Source of the DNA: an uncultured Robinsoniella sp.
GTDB taxonomy: Bacteria > Bacillota > Clostridia > Lachnospirales > Lachnospiraceae
Length of the DNA stretch: 64,000 bases
Assembly (NCBI GenBank): GCA_900539655.1
Contig: UQCR01000016.1
Span: forward strand, 1-64,000
Reading direction: 5' to 3'
Position 1 is the stretch's first letter. Every line of letters begins with the position of its first letter. Positions 42,915-52,782 of this stretch are shown piece by piece. A program made the position numbers and the translations under genes. Below the pieces are notes generated by a model. That model searched no databases and had not been told where the DNA came from. It saw only the letters and a program-made list of their open reading frames with translations.

Positions 42915-45900
42915 ATGAAAGCAAGTAATCAATTAACGATACTTAATATAGAAGAACAAACCTACGAAGACATCTGTACCCACGACACCGCAACCGGACT
43001 CATCGAATGCACGCACGCACAGGATCAGGGCTGTGTAAGAATTACAGAAATACAGGGGAAATCGGAGCAGGTTCAGAGTACGCTGGGGAAGAATTTATTT
43101 AATGGGGTATTCCATGATGGATTTATAGATTTAGATACCGGAGCAATCACTTCAGCTCCTACTGATCATCCAAGTTCAGTTTACTCTGATTTAATCCGCT
43201 TATATTCTGGAAAAACCTATATAGTATCTGGTCATAATGGACAAGACATGAGATACCGCCTATTTAATTTAGATGGTTCTTATGCTAAAAGTATTAATTC
43301 CAATGATCAATATATTTCTGAACGGGACTATTATGTACGGTTGCTTTGGTATCAAGGCTTAACCAATGAGCAAAAATCTAAAATCCAATTTGAGGTAGGA
43401 GCTAAATCAACAGCCTACGAACCATTCAAACCCAACAGCCCAAGCCCCGATTATCCAAGTGCTATTAATAGTGTTGGTGATAGCGGGAAATTGAATGTGG
43501 TGAGTTCTATTGGGCGGAGGAATCTTATCCCGAATACAAATCAAGGTAAAACGGGATGGCAATATGCTTATGCTGATAACGCAAGTGCATTTAAAGTTGA
43601 AGATTTTACTGCTTTAAGTGTAAATGCAGTTAAACTTACATGTACAGCTACTGTTGGAAGTTGGGGTGCTTATATATACCATAGTATTAATCGTAGCCTT
43701 ATTAAAAACAATACAAAATACACTCTATCATTTGATGTTTATTCAAATGTTGCGGATAGTCACAGTGTGTCTTTAAGAAAAGGTAATGGGCTAAACGATT
43801 TAGGATTTTTTGGCTCTTTTACTACCATAGTAAATAAATGGCAGCATATAGAAATGCAATGCACCACAAACAGCGAAACGGAATCAGATCAGGTGTTGTA
43901 TATTGCAAATTTCAACCGCATTGGAGAAGTAATTTTTGCAAACCTACAAATGGTAGAAGATGATTCCATCGATGATTGGTCGCCCGCCCCAGAAGACATC
44001 ACCCCAGAAAACTATAAGCAATACGAAGACAAGCTATCCCTCGCATCCGTCAATCTTACGTCTCCACTTCGTTCTTTGCCAAATGGCGTACACGATGTGC
44101 TGGAATGTAAAGATGGAATTTGGGGAGTTACGAGGAATGTCGGTAAGGAAATATGGAATGGAAGTGAGACCTGGACAAAGTGGGGAAATCCGCCCCTGCC
44201 TGGATATTTTGTTGCTTATCATCCAATGTTAGATTGCCAAATATTTACTTCCAATAACTTCATATGTTCACATTTTAAATATGCAGCCAATCCAGGAACA
44301 AGCGTAGGCTTTGATAGGTACCAAACTACGCCTCATATTACCGTTCAAACTTCAACCGCTAATTCCGTTGATGAGTTCAAGACGTGGTTATCAAAAAATA
44401 ATGTCACTCTTTTGTATGCTTTAGCCACTCCAACCTGGGAACCCCTAGACACTTTATCCCAAATAGCCCTGAACAACCTATTATCTTACTCAGGCAAGGA
44501 TTACATATATACAACAGATCCTTTAGGAACAAACTTTTCGGTGGCAGTAAAATCCAGAGCATTCTACGAAAACTTCAAGCTTCAGGAAGAGATCAAGAAT
44601 ACTAATTCATCTCTTGGCGATTTAGATGACGAAATTAAAGGTGGATTCTACGATGGGATCATAAATGTAAATGAGGCTGAAGCGATCCGTAAAGCTGCCG
44701 AAACAATGCATACTCAGGTCACGAACCAATTTAATAAGGTAGATTCTAATCCTTCGCTGACAGGTACCCCAAAGACAACACACCAGACAAAGTATACTGA
44801 GTGCAATAATGCATATAATACGCTTATTTCTAAGATCAATACTGCCATAGACTACTGCTCAGTTAACAGCACGAAAACAGATGCTCAAAAGAAAACGGCT
44901 GTTACAGATATGAATACGGCTTTCGGAACGTACAAAACGAAGTTGGCAGATTACCAGAAAGCTTATCAGGATGCGATAGATGCTATTGCTAAGAAGAAAG
45001 CGGATGATGCTGTAGATGGGGTTGTGATTGGAGGAAGGAACCTTTTTAGACAGTCAGGACATTGGGACAAACTACCAGATACGAAATACTGGAGTAACAA
45101 CGGAGGGGCTATTGATCTTGACACAACCGTTAAGTATTTAGGATATAACACTTTACGTACTACTGTTGGTATTGGTATAAGTGGTCATAACACTGAATGG
45201 ATAGAATTAGACACAAATAAAATTTATACGTATTCGGCAATGATCTTAACAAATGCTAATGTAACCGGGAGCGCTACTACTCCACTGCATTGTCAGTGTT
45301 CAATTGATAAAAGTGGTACCCTTGCAGGAGTTGAAGTAACAAAGTTCCAACAATCCGCGATTGGTAATCAATGGACTTTACTATATTTAACATTTAAACC
45401 TAAAGGCAAATACTGGCGACCTTTCGTGTACATGGGTAGTGGAAATACCATATTTAATATTGCGTATTTAAAACTAGAAGAAGGCACGAAAGCAACTGAC
45501 TGGACTCCAAACTCCGAAGACACAGACCAAAAGATAAGCGAAGTGTCAGCTACCCTAACCAGTACAATAAGTGATATCGAACATACCGTTGATAAAAACA
45601 CAAAGAGTATTACGGATAAGGTGTGGAAGACAGACATCATAACTGGTATAAAAGATTTAAATGTGGGTGGAATTAACCTCTGGGATTTATCTGCTATTAA
45701 GCGGTATGCTTCAGGCGTTTTAAATACAATTTTTGCTGGAACTACTGTTGATGCTAAAACTGGTAAAATTACTGTTACAGCAGATCCTCAGGCTGTACCT
45801 GGTTGCAAGATCGATGTTAAAAACCTTACACGTAATACAAGCAATGTTGGGGAATTGCTTATCACAGGATATTTTGAACGTCCAGATTCTGACGAAAATA

Positions 45901-48900
45901 AGCTTAAAAATGTCTATCTTTACTACCGTTGTTTTAATGATGCAAATGCAGAAATCCAAGCACATACTAATAAATTAGTACCAGTTGAAACAAGCAGTAA
46001 TCTATTTGCTGGTACTCTATCAATTCCTGCTAATACCGCTTATATCAATTTTGGTGTTGGGCAAATTCCATATGTAAAACCATACACCTTAACAGGTATA
46101 ACCGTAAAGGATTCTGCTCTCTATGATATCACGAAAGGGCTTAGGGATCAGGTATCTCAAGCTTATCAGGATATTAAAGGATTTAAGCAGACGGTAAGTG
46201 ATACTTATACGACTAAGACGGAGTTTGATAATCTTCAAATAGGAACTCGGAATCTTATTCCGAATACCAACCAAGGGAAAAACGGTTGGGTATATGCTTA
46301 TGCAGATAACGCAAGTGCATTTAAAATTGAAGATTTTTCTGCTTTGGGTGTTAATGCAGCTAAATTTACATGTACGGCTACTGCGGGAAGTTGGGGCGCG
46401 TTTATATATCACAGAATTAACCGCGGGCTTATTGAAAATAACACTAAATATACATTGGCTTTTGATGTATATTCAAATGTAACGGATATTCATTCTGTAT
46501 TATTACGGAATGCAGGTGGAACAAGTCTCTTAGGTTCTTTTGGGACTTTCTCTACCGCCGCAAATAAATGGCTACACATAGAATTACATTGTACAACAAA
46601 TTCTGAGACGGCAACAGATCAAATACTGGGCTTTACGCCATTTAACCGAATTGGAGAAGTAGTCTTCGCCAACCTACAAATGGTAGAAGGCGATAAAATA
46701 GGAACTTGGACACCAGCCCCAGAAGATACAGACGAAAAGTTTACCAATTACTCTACAACTACTGACATGAATTCTAAATTTGACCAAACAAAGTCAGCGA
46801 TTGAACTTGGAGTATCTAAAGCATACACAAGTAAAACCGAGGGCGATAAAATAACCCAAGGTTTAAATAAGTGGATATTAGAGGTTTACCAGTTAACCAG
46901 TTCTTCTATGCCAAATCCTAGAGTTGCGGATATAGAGAATATTCGGGGGAAAGTGCCGACAAAGATTATTGAGGTTGCGGATACTGCGATGAGTGCCACT
47001 CTTAATACTGGTGATTACTACATTGGACATGCGTTTACTTATCTTTATTTTGACGCTGCATATACATGGTCAGGTACAATTAGAACAGATGATGAGGGCG
47101 TAGTTTATCTCAATGGAGTTAAGAAAGTATCTACAGCAACTGGAACGGCTACAAATATCTCTTTGCCATTTCAAGCTGGTTGGAATGTTCTTGAGGTTGT
47201 TTATAATGAAGGGACGAGCAATGACGGCTGGTTATTCAGTAGTAAATTATCTACTTTATCCCAATGCAAGATCATGAACTGCTATGCTCAGGTGTCGCTG
47301 AATGCAAGTGCTTTAATCAAGGTTACGGCTGATGCTATTAGCCAAAAGGTAGAAAACGATGCCGCGTATGCCGAATTCACTGAACAGGCAGGAAAAATGG
47401 CTTGGTTGGTTAAGTCGGGTACGGAAGCTGCGAATATGGAGTTAACACCGGAAGCCTTGAATGTAATTGCTGATAAGATTAATTTGACTGGAAAAGTAAC
47501 CTTTAGCAGTCTTGATAGAGATGCTCAGAAAAAAATTACTGATGCAGAGAAAGCAGGAACTGATGCTCAGACGACAGCTAATCAGGCTGTTTCTAATACT
47601 GTTCTTACCCCGGCTGATAAGATTGCGTTATATGCAACGTTTCTTGATATTCAGAATGAGTACAGCAGATTAAAGGAGCAGTGTACTAATCTTGGGGTTG
47701 CTGATACATTGAAAACTTCGTATGATGCTCTTTACGCATTGTTAAACGGCATTGTGGGAACGACAACTTTACAAAATTCTACAACTACAGAGTTTAATAA
47801 AAGCAACTATGATACACTTTATAAGAATTATGTTACAACGAGAGAAGTTTTAGAGCAGGCTCAGATAAGCAAAGTCTATGAATATACAAACACAATAAAA
47901 GAACATTTTACGACTGATAAAGCCTTAGCCGTTGCGAATTGGTTTGCTTCTCAGGATAAGACCATGATTGACGGTGCTTATATTTATACTGGGACGGTTA
48001 CGGCGAAACAGATAGCTGCTAATTCAATTGATACAGATCATTTAGCTGTTGGCATGAATCCTAATCTCGTGAGATATGGACTGGATACAATGGAGCAATA
48101 TACTGCTGTTCCTTACTATTATAAAATGAGCACTACAACGCTTACCTTAGATTCAGCACTATCTTATGTTGGAACAAAGTCAATCAAGGTATCAGGCACT
48201 TCGACAACCAATGATATTTGTTTAGGAAATTCAAACAGTGATTACGGCTGTATTCCAGTAATATCGGGTAAAAAGTATATCATATCTTGTTACGTTAGAA
48301 ATACTACAACATCTCAAGCAAGTGTTTCATTAGGGATAGTTGGACACTCTACAATTTCCAGTTCAGCTACATCCTACACAACAAGCACTAATGGCACTGT
48401 CACAAGTACTGAGGGCTGGAAAAGATTGGTGTTGAAATATACGGCAACAACTAGTTTTCCATATATTTCTATCAGAATATCACTAAGTACTTTGGGTATC
48501 CCAGTTTGGTTTGATGCTTTCCAGATTGAAGAAGTAGATGATTTGGGGAAAGAGCCAGGTGCTTTCAAACAAGCTGGAACGACTATTATTGACGGCGGAA
48601 ATATTACAACGGGAATTATTAAAGATTCAGCTAATAATTTTAATTTGAATTTAGCAACAGGTGTTATAACTGCTAAAAAACTAAGCATAAATTCTACCAA
48701 TTTTACTTTATCAGAAACTGGTGTAGTCACCGCGAAATCAGGAAGTATTGGTGGTTGGAATATTACTACGGAGTCGATGAACCGACAATTTACAGCAAAT
48801 AATAAGAATTATTGGTTATATTTTGACACTGGAACAACTACGGATAATTATGCTGCGTTTATGTTAAGAACCAAAGCCACTACAGCCAGCGTCTGGGAAG

Positions 48901-49562
48901 ATAAGTTTTCAATCGCATGGAATGGCAGAATGACTGCCATGGATGCAGATGTACGAGGTGTTATCACTGCAACAAGTGGTAAAATAGCCGGATTTACAAT
49001 ATTAGGAAATAAATTATTTGCCATGAAGACTATGGCTGGACAGACATTTGAATCTTTTACTATTAATCCCGATGGAGGTGAGTCAACTAGCAACCCCTTA
49101 CTTAGCGTGAAAAGCACTCTCTTGGGGACTCCTGAGTTATTAGTGACACAAGAAAATGTTATGATAAGAGACTTGTCTGTAACCAAAATAAGCTCAAATG
49201 TAGAAATACCTGGTAATATTTTGAAAAACGGGGTTCCATTAAATAATCTATATTGGACATCTAAGGCAAATACTGGCACCATGTATGCTGGCAACTGGTA
49301 CTATTTATTTACTGAGGGATTTACACTTCCAGCTGGAAAATATCTTGTTACAGTCAATATAGTAGACAACTTTACAGAATTACAGGTATGGGATGATACT
49401 GCAGACGGTTTTATTTTTAATTCGCTTAGCACACATAGTCTTTCTATAGTTATTGATTTAGATAGACAAAGACGTATAAATATAAAAGGGAAAGCTGCAA
49501 AAAATTTAAATATGGTTGTAAGTGAAAGATTTAATTTGTTTCAGGCAGTTAAACTATCATAA
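42915..49562 (+). CDS. Very large tail fibre / receptor-binding protein, 2,215 aa
   Basis: Starts MKASNQLTILNIEEQ, echoing the N-terminus of the previous baseplate protein, so both may attach to the same site. It holds two copies of a ~160-residue carbohydrate-binding-like beta domain (at about 200-365 and 1,110-1,270), coiled-coil and trimerisation-like stretches, and a C-terminal region (IDGGNITTGIIKDSANNF ... ATSGKIAGFTILGNK) common in siphophage fibre tips. Likely the main host-recognition protein. No chaperone or peptidase signature was seen at the very end. Confidence 0.75.
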   Translation: MKASNQLTILNIEEQTYEDICTHDTATGLIECTHAQDQGCVRITEIQGKSEQVQSTLGKNLFNGVFHDGFIDLDTGAITSAPTDHPSSVYSDLIRLYSGKTYIVSGHNGQDMRYRLFNLDGSYAKSINSNDQYISERDYYVRLLWYQGLTNEQKSKIQFEVGAKSTAYEPFKPNSPSPDYPSAINSVGDSGKLNVVSSIGRRNLIPNTNQGKTGWQYAYADNASAFKVEDFTALSVNAVKLTCTATVGSWGAYIYHSINRSLIKNNTKYTLSFDVYSNVADSHSVSLRKGNGLNDLGFFGSFTTIVNKWQHIEMQCTTNSETESDQVLYIANFNRIGEVIFANLQMVEDDSIDDWSPAPEDITPENYKQYEDKLSLASVNLTSPLRSLPNGVHDVLECKDGIWGVTRNVGKEIWNGSETWTKWGNPPLPGYFVAYHPMLDCQIFTSNNFICSHFKYAANPGTSVGFDRYQTTPHITVQTSTANSVDEFKTWLSKNNVTLLYALATPTWEPLDTLSQIALNNLLSYSGKDYIYTTDPLGTNFSVAVKSRAFYENFKLQEEIKNTNSSLGDLDDEIKGGFYDGIINVNEAEAIRKAAETMHTQVTNQFNKVDSNPSLTGTPKTTHQTKYTECNNAYNTLISKINTAIDYCSVNSTKTDAQKKTAVTDMNTAFGTYKTKLADYQKAYQDAIDAIAKKKADDAVDGVVIGGRNLFRQSGHWDKLPDTKYWSNNGGAIDLDTTVKYLGYNTLRTTVGIGISGHNTEWIELDTNKIYTYSAMILTNANVTGSATTPLHCQCSIDKSGTLAGVEVTKFQQSAIGNQWTLLYLTFKPKGKYWRPFVYMGSGNTIFNIAYLKLEEGTKATDWTPNSEDTDQKISEVSATLTSTISDIEHTVDKNTKSITDKVWKTDIITGIKDLNVGGINLWDLSAIKRYASGVLNTIFAGTTVDAKTGKITVTADPQAVPGCKIDVKNLTRNTSNVGELLITGYFERPDSDENKLKNVYLYYRCFNDANAEIQAHTNKLVPVETSSNLFAGTLSIPANTAYINFGVGQIPYVKPYTLTGITVKDSALYDITKGLRDQVSQAYQDIKGFKQTVSDTYTTKTEFDNLQIGTRNLIPNTNQGKNGWVYAYADNASAFKIEDFSALGVNAAKFTCTATAGSWGAFIYHRINRGLIENNTKYTLAFDVYSNVTDIHSVLLRNAGGTSLLGSFGTFSTAANKWLHIELHCTTNSETATDQILGFTPFNRIGEVVFANLQMVEGDKIGTWTPAPEDTDEKFTNYSTTTDMNSKFDQTKSAIELGVSKAYTSKTEGDKITQGLNKWILEVYQLTSSSMPNPRVADIENIRGKVPTKIIEVADTAMSATLNTGDYYIGHAFTYLYFDAAYTWSGTIRTDDEGVVYLNGVKKVSTATGTATNISLPFQAGWNVLEVVYNEGTSNDGWLFSSKLSTLSQCKIMNCYAQVSLNASALIKVTADAISQKVENDAAYAEFTEQAGKMAWLVKSGTEAANMELTPEALNVIADKINLTGKVTFSSLDRDAQKKITDAEKAGTDAQTTANQAVSNTVLTPADKIALYATFLDIQNEYSRLKEQCTNLGVADTLKTSYDALYALLNGIVGTTTLQNSTTTEFNKSNYDTLYKNYVTTREVLEQAQISKVYEYTNTIKEHFTTDKALAVANWFASQDKTMIDGAYIYTGTVTAKQIAANSIDTDHLAVGMNPNLVRYGLDTMEQYTAVPYYYKMSTTTLTLDSALSYVGTKSIKVSGTSTTNDICLGNSNSDYGCIPVISGKKYIISCYVRNTTTSQASVSLGIVGHSTISSSATSYTTSTNGTVTSTEGWKRLVLKYTATTSFPYISIRISLSTLGIPVWFDAFQIEEVDDLGKEPGAFKQAGTTIIDGGNITTGIIKDSANNFNLNLATGVITAKKLSINSTNFTLSETGVVTAKSGSIGGWNITTESMNRQFTANNKNYWLYFDTGTTTDNYAAFMLRTKATTASVWEDKFSIAWNGRMTAMDADVRGVITATSGKIAGFTILGNKLFAMKTMAGQTFESFTINPDGGESTSNPLLSVKSTLLGTPELLVTQENVMIRDLSVTKISSNVEIPGNILKNGVPLNNLYWTSKANTGTMYAGNWYYLFTEGFTLPAGKYLVTVNIVDNFTELQVWDDTADGFIFNSLSTHSLSIVIDLDRQRRINIKGKAAKNLNMVVSERFNLFQAVKLS
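43515..43996 (+). repeat. First copy of the duplicated fibre domain
   Basis: RNLIPNTNQGK-GW-YAYADNAS at its start and ANLQMVE ... WSPAPED at its end match the segment at 46245-46730 along the whole length. The DNA copies differ at many third positions. Confidence 0.8.
46245..46730 (+). repeat. Second copy of the duplicated fibre domain
   Basis: Starts RNLIPNTNQGKNGWVYAYAD and ends ANLQMVEG ... WTPAPED, about 2.73 kb after the first copy. The divergence suggests an older duplication or recombination with a related phage rather than a recent copy. Confidence 0.8.
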
Positions 49563-49609
49563 TATAGTGAATAATTTTATTCTATGTGTGAAGAAATTAT
49601 ACAAACAGC

Positions 49610-49638
49610 TTGTAACTATTTTCCAAATCTTATATAAT
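49610..49638 (+). promoter_or_regulatory. Sigma-A type promoter for the LRR surface protein gene
   Basis: -35 TTGTAA (49610-49615), 17-nt spacer, -10 TATAAT (49633-49638), then GGGAGG before ATG 49671. It allows expression apart from the late operon. Confidence 0.72.
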
Positions 49639-49670
49639 ATAATAAAATATATTAGGGAGGATTGTAGGGT

Positions 49671-51497
49671 ATGAAACGATTATTTTTACTCTTGGGCTTA
49701 ATTTTAATGAGTCTTAATTTTAAGTTTGTTTGCTATGCGGCAGATGCAAGTTATGAAGTAGGAGAAAATTTACAAGCAACATATAATGCAGAAACTATGA
49801 CGATTACAATATCAGGATCAGGAGAAATGTATGATTTTGATAAAGATGGATTTGATATAACGGGAAAAATAAGAAATCCATTTAAGTTTTATTTTTCTGC
49901 CGCAGACTATGTTGTATTCCAAGAAGGGGTTACATCAGTTGGTGATTATGCGTTTTATAACTCCAGCGTCTACGAAGTCAGCTTACCTAAATCTATTAAA
50001 AAAATAGGCAGTTATAGTTTTTCTATGACGAGAATTGCTAATATAACGATTCCTTTTGGTGTAAAAGAAATTGGAGATTTTGCTTTTTATCTTTCTTTAC
50101 AGGCAAATGACCAATATTTACCTGTATTAAATTTACCTAACAGTGTAATTAAATTAGGGAATAACGCTTTTGCTTGCACTACTATAAAGGAGTTGATATT
50201 ACCCGATTCATTAAAAGACATACCTGATTATGCTTTTTGGGGATCTAGTAAATTAATTAAGGTCACATTACCCAAAAATCTTCAATCTATTGGAAGTTAC
50301 GCTTTTGGCTCATCAAATCAATTACAGGAAATCGCCTTGCCTAATAGTTTACAAAATATAAAAGCAAATGCATTTGACGGTTGTATCGAACTAACAGATA
50401 TTAACATCCCCGGATCAATGAAAACTATCGGAGCCAACGCCTTTGCAGGCTGCCGCCGTCTTTTTAATGTAACATTTTCAGAAGGTGTTCAAAATATTGA
50501 TGATAATGCATTCAATGGCTGTATCCGCTTACAATCAGTAACAATGCCAACAACCTTACAAAAAGTAGGGAATTACGCATTCAGTAGTTGTTCTATGCTA
50601 AAAACAGTTAAAATGAGAAATGGTGCTACCTATTTAGGGATTGATGCTTTTAAAAATTCACCGGTTACTCTTATGTCATCAAAAGGTTCCAACGTAGAAA
50701 GATATGCAGCAAGAGCAGGGATACCGTTTCAATGGGATGGCACTTACGCACCACAAGATCCTGTGAAGCCAACCCCAACACCATCGCCTGAAAAGCCGAA
50801 AGTAAACCAAAAAATTAAGTCTGGAGATTTTACTTATAGAGTGAGTGGAACAAATACAGTCCAGGTAATAGCCCCAATCAACAATAAGAAAACGAAGCTC
50901 ACGATTCCAGATACAGTTAAACTCAACACCTACAACTTTACGGTCACAAGCATCGCAAAGAACGCTTTTAAATCAAACAAGAAACTTAAGACTGTCAATA
51001 TCGGAAAATATGTTACATCAATCGGAGACAGAGCTTTCTACAACTGTTCAGCACTTACAAGTATAAAATTCGGAAACAGAGTAAATGAAATCGGAAAAGC
51101 TACATTCCGTGGCTGCTCCAATCTGAAAAAGGTGAAGTTACCGACTAAAGTTACTTCTATTAAAGATGAGATGTTCTACGGCTGTAAGAAGCTGACGAAC
51201 GTGACGTTGGGGAATAATACAACTACCGTCGGAAATAGCGCTTTCTCGGGATGTACCGGATTAAAGAGCATTACTCTTCCATCTCGTGTTAAAACGCTGG
51301 GAAGCAAGGCATTCTACAACTGTAAGAATCTGAAAAAGATTACGGTTAAGGGGACTGCGCTGAGAAAAGTTGGAAGTTCTGCGCTGAAGAAGATAAACAG
51401 TCGGGCTGTGATCAAGGTTCCTAAGAGTAAAGTGAGGAAATATACGAGTCTTTTTAAAGGTAAAGGACAGAGCAAGACGGTTAAAGTGAGTAAATAG
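49671..51497 (+). CDS. Secreted BspA-like leucine-rich-repeat protein
   Basis: 608 residues. Residues 1-24 form a signal peptide (MKRLFLLLGLILMSLNFKFV, then CYA-A cleavage). Two blocks of LRR_5/BspA repeats follow (about 70-350 and 405-560), each repeat of the type AFxGCxxLxxVxLPxxLxxIGxxAF. A Pro-rich linker PVKPTPTPSPEKPK separates them, and a lysine-rich end SKVRKYTSLFKGKGQ follows. Such proteins bind host surfaces or matrix. It has its own promoter and lies between fibre and lysis genes, so it is a likely lysogenic conversion gene. No LPXTG or membrane anchor seen. Confidence 0.85.
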   Translation: MKRLFLLLGLILMSLNFKFVCYAADASYEVGENLQATYNAETMTITISGSGEMYDFDKDGFDITGKIRNPFKFYFSAADYVVFQEGVTSVGDYAFYNSSVYEVSLPKSIKKIGSYSFSMTRIANITIPFGVKEIGDFAFYLSLQANDQYLPVLNLPNSVIKLGNNAFACTTIKELILPDSLKDIPDYAFWGSSKLIKVTLPKNLQSIGSYAFGSSNQLQEIALPNSLQNIKANAFDGCIELTDINIPGSMKTIGANAFAGCRRLFNVTFSEGVQNIDDNAFNGCIRLQSVTMPTTLQKVGNYAFSSCSMLKTVKMRNGATYLGIDAFKNSPVTLMSSKGSNVERYAARAGIPFQWDGTYAPQDPVKPTPTPSPEKPKVNQKIKSGDFTYRVSGTNTVQVIAPINNKKTKLTIPDTVKLNTYNFTVTSIAKNAFKSNKKLKTVNIGKYVTSIGDRAFYNCSALTSIKFGNRVNEIGKATFRGCSNLKKVKLPTKVTSIKDEMFYGCKKLTNVTLGNNTTTVGNSAFSGCTGLKSITLPSRVKTLGSKAFYNCKNLKKITVKGTALRKVGSSALKKINSRAVIKVPKSKVRKYTSLFKGKGQSKTVKVSK

Positions 51498-51541
51498 TTA
51501 AAAATGTTTACGTGGTATAGCGTACTAAATTTTATTTTATG

Positions 51542-51645
51542 ATGAGTGAGGTGACGGTTCTGACCTTACGGTAATTAAAAATGTGACCGAGCAATGAGTT
51601 GAGTGACGGTTCTGACTCAACGGTAAAATAAAAATTGACCGAGTG
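51542..51645 (+). ncRNA. Tandem H-type pseudoknot RNA array (two 52-nt units)
   Basis: Unit 1: stem GTGAGGT (51546-51552)/ACCTTAC (51563-51569); loop CGGTT (51555-51559) pairs with GACCG (51585-51589). Unit 2: stem GTTGAGT (51598-51604)/ACTCAAC (51615-51621); CGGTT (51607-51611) with GACCG (51637-51641). The outer stems differ but still pair, while the loop GACGGTTCTG is identical; both have a 15-nt A-rich third loop. The period is 52 nt, with a third partial copy at 51646. A terminator follows. This is the gene layout of type III antitoxin RNAs. The rest of 51498-51808 is noncoding. Confidence 0.6.
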
Positions 51646-51657
51646 ATGATTAGCTCT

Positions 51658-51687
51658 GAAGAGTCTGCTGAAAGGTAGGCTCTTTTT
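51658..51687 (+). terminator. Terminator, copy 1 of a repeated family
   Basis: AGAGTCT and AGGCTCT arms around a GCTGAAAGGT-type loop, then TTTTT. Copies 2 and 3 are at 53173 and 53541. Confidence 0.72.
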
Positions 51688-51739
51688 GTTGAGCGAAAAT
51701 AATGTGTGCGTTCTTGTATAACATTTTAATACATTTATC

Positions 51740-51767
51740 TTGATTTCTTAGGGATATAAGGTATAAT
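51740..51767 (+). promoter_or_regulatory. Promoter of the three-gene cassette at 51809
   Basis: -35 TTGATT (51740-51745), 16-nt spacer, -10 TATAAT (51762-51767), and AAGGAGGAGG before the ATG. Confidence 0.68.
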
Positions 51768-51808
51768 GTAAGTAGATTAGGTGAAAAATAAACAAAGGAG
51801 GAGGACTA

Positions 51809-52213
51809 ATGGCACGAATAGATAATTTTATATATTGTTTAAATGCTATGTCAGACAGCAATAACGGAACAAATGCAATTGGGATAATGAGCGCAATTAC
51901 ACCGGATTATATTCCAGGCACATACTCTTTTTCGATTTTATTCAATTTAATGGATATAAGTGACGGCGAGCATTTAGTCGAAATAAAGTTTAATACTCCA
52001 GATAATGAATGTCTTATCGATCTTAAATCCAACATTTCATATACACAAAATACAGAATTGAAGATTCCTCGTGAATATGAGGGGATTTATATTTGTTCCG
52101 ACTGGAAAAATATTGTATTCAAGACATCTGGTATGTACTACACAGAAGTATATTTAGATAATATTAAAATAGATACTTTCAATATTTATGTACAAGGAAA
52201 AAATGAGGTGTGA
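51809..52213 (+). CDS. Unknown protein, cassette gene 1 (134 aa, beta-rich)
   Basis: Strong AAGGAGGAGG site 8 nt before the ATG. 134 residues, beta-sandwich-like with LIDLKSNIS and GMYYTEVYLDNIKIDTFNIYV, a pattern of the DUF6941-type proteins as I recall them. It is the first gene of a tight operon with its own promoter. Function not known. Confidence 0.6.
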   Translation: MARIDNFIYCLNAMSDSNNGTNAIGIMSAITPDYIPGTYSFSILFNLMDISDGEHLVEIKFNTPDNECLIDLKSNISYTQNTELKIPREYEGIYICSDWKNIVFKTSGMYYTEVYLDNIKIDTFNIYVQGKNEV

Positions 52214-52215
52214 TT

Positions 52216-52782
52216 ATGGATTGTTATAATATAGAAGTTCTGCACCCCTTCATTAACATTAACTACACACCAACTATACATTCATATCGTCAAAAATTCC
52301 AAATAAATAATAGGTTAAATTTTTCACCCCTTACATATAATAATAGTAAAAAGGTAAATACGTCATATGTACTTATCTATGATCATGCGACAGGAAGTGT
52401 GGCTATGAACTTAAATCAATTAGAAAACCTAGACAAATTAAGAGAAATAACTAAATTTGAAGATAATTGGAATGGATATGGTGCTAATCCTTTCTCAAAT
52501 AAGGTTATCGAAAAAAGCATACAGATAATAAAAAATATTGAAACCCAACCTAAGTTATTTCCTACAGGGCGTAGCAGTATTCAAATGCAGTATGAGTTGG
52601 AAGATAATAGTTATTTGGAATTTGAAATATTTGATGATAAAATATCATGTATGGAAGTCCCAAAAAGAGTTTACAATAAGGCCATATTTCGAGAATTTAA
52701 TCATGATAAAATTGATTTTATTAATAAAATTGTGAGGGGATTTTATGGAGAACAAAGTACATCCCGAAGAGATACTATATAG
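52216..52782 (+). CDS. Unknown protein, cassette gene 2 (188 aa)
   Basis: ATG at 52216 follows GAGGTG; a GTG at 52210 is in frame. The core has DNWNGYGANPF, then PTGRSSIQMQYELEDNSYLEFEI, features of a recurrent uncharacterised family. Its end overlaps the next start by 38 nt, so the two are tightly coupled. No catalytic motif was identified. Confidence 0.62.
   Translation: MDCYNIEVLHPFININYTPTIHSYRQKFQINNRLNFSPLTYNNSKKVNTSYVLIYDHATGSVAMNLNQLENLDKLREITKFEDNWNGYGANPFSNKVIEKSIQIIKNIETQPKLFPTGRSSIQMQYELEDNSYLEFEIFDDKISCMEVPKRVYNKAIFREFNHDKIDFINKIVRGFYGEQSTSRRDTI

Noticed and set aside
51498..51808. Known type III toxin downstream of the pseudoknots
   Set aside because: The proteins at 51809, 52216 and 52745 do not look like ToxN, CptN or TenpN by length or motif, so only the RNA architecture is claimed.
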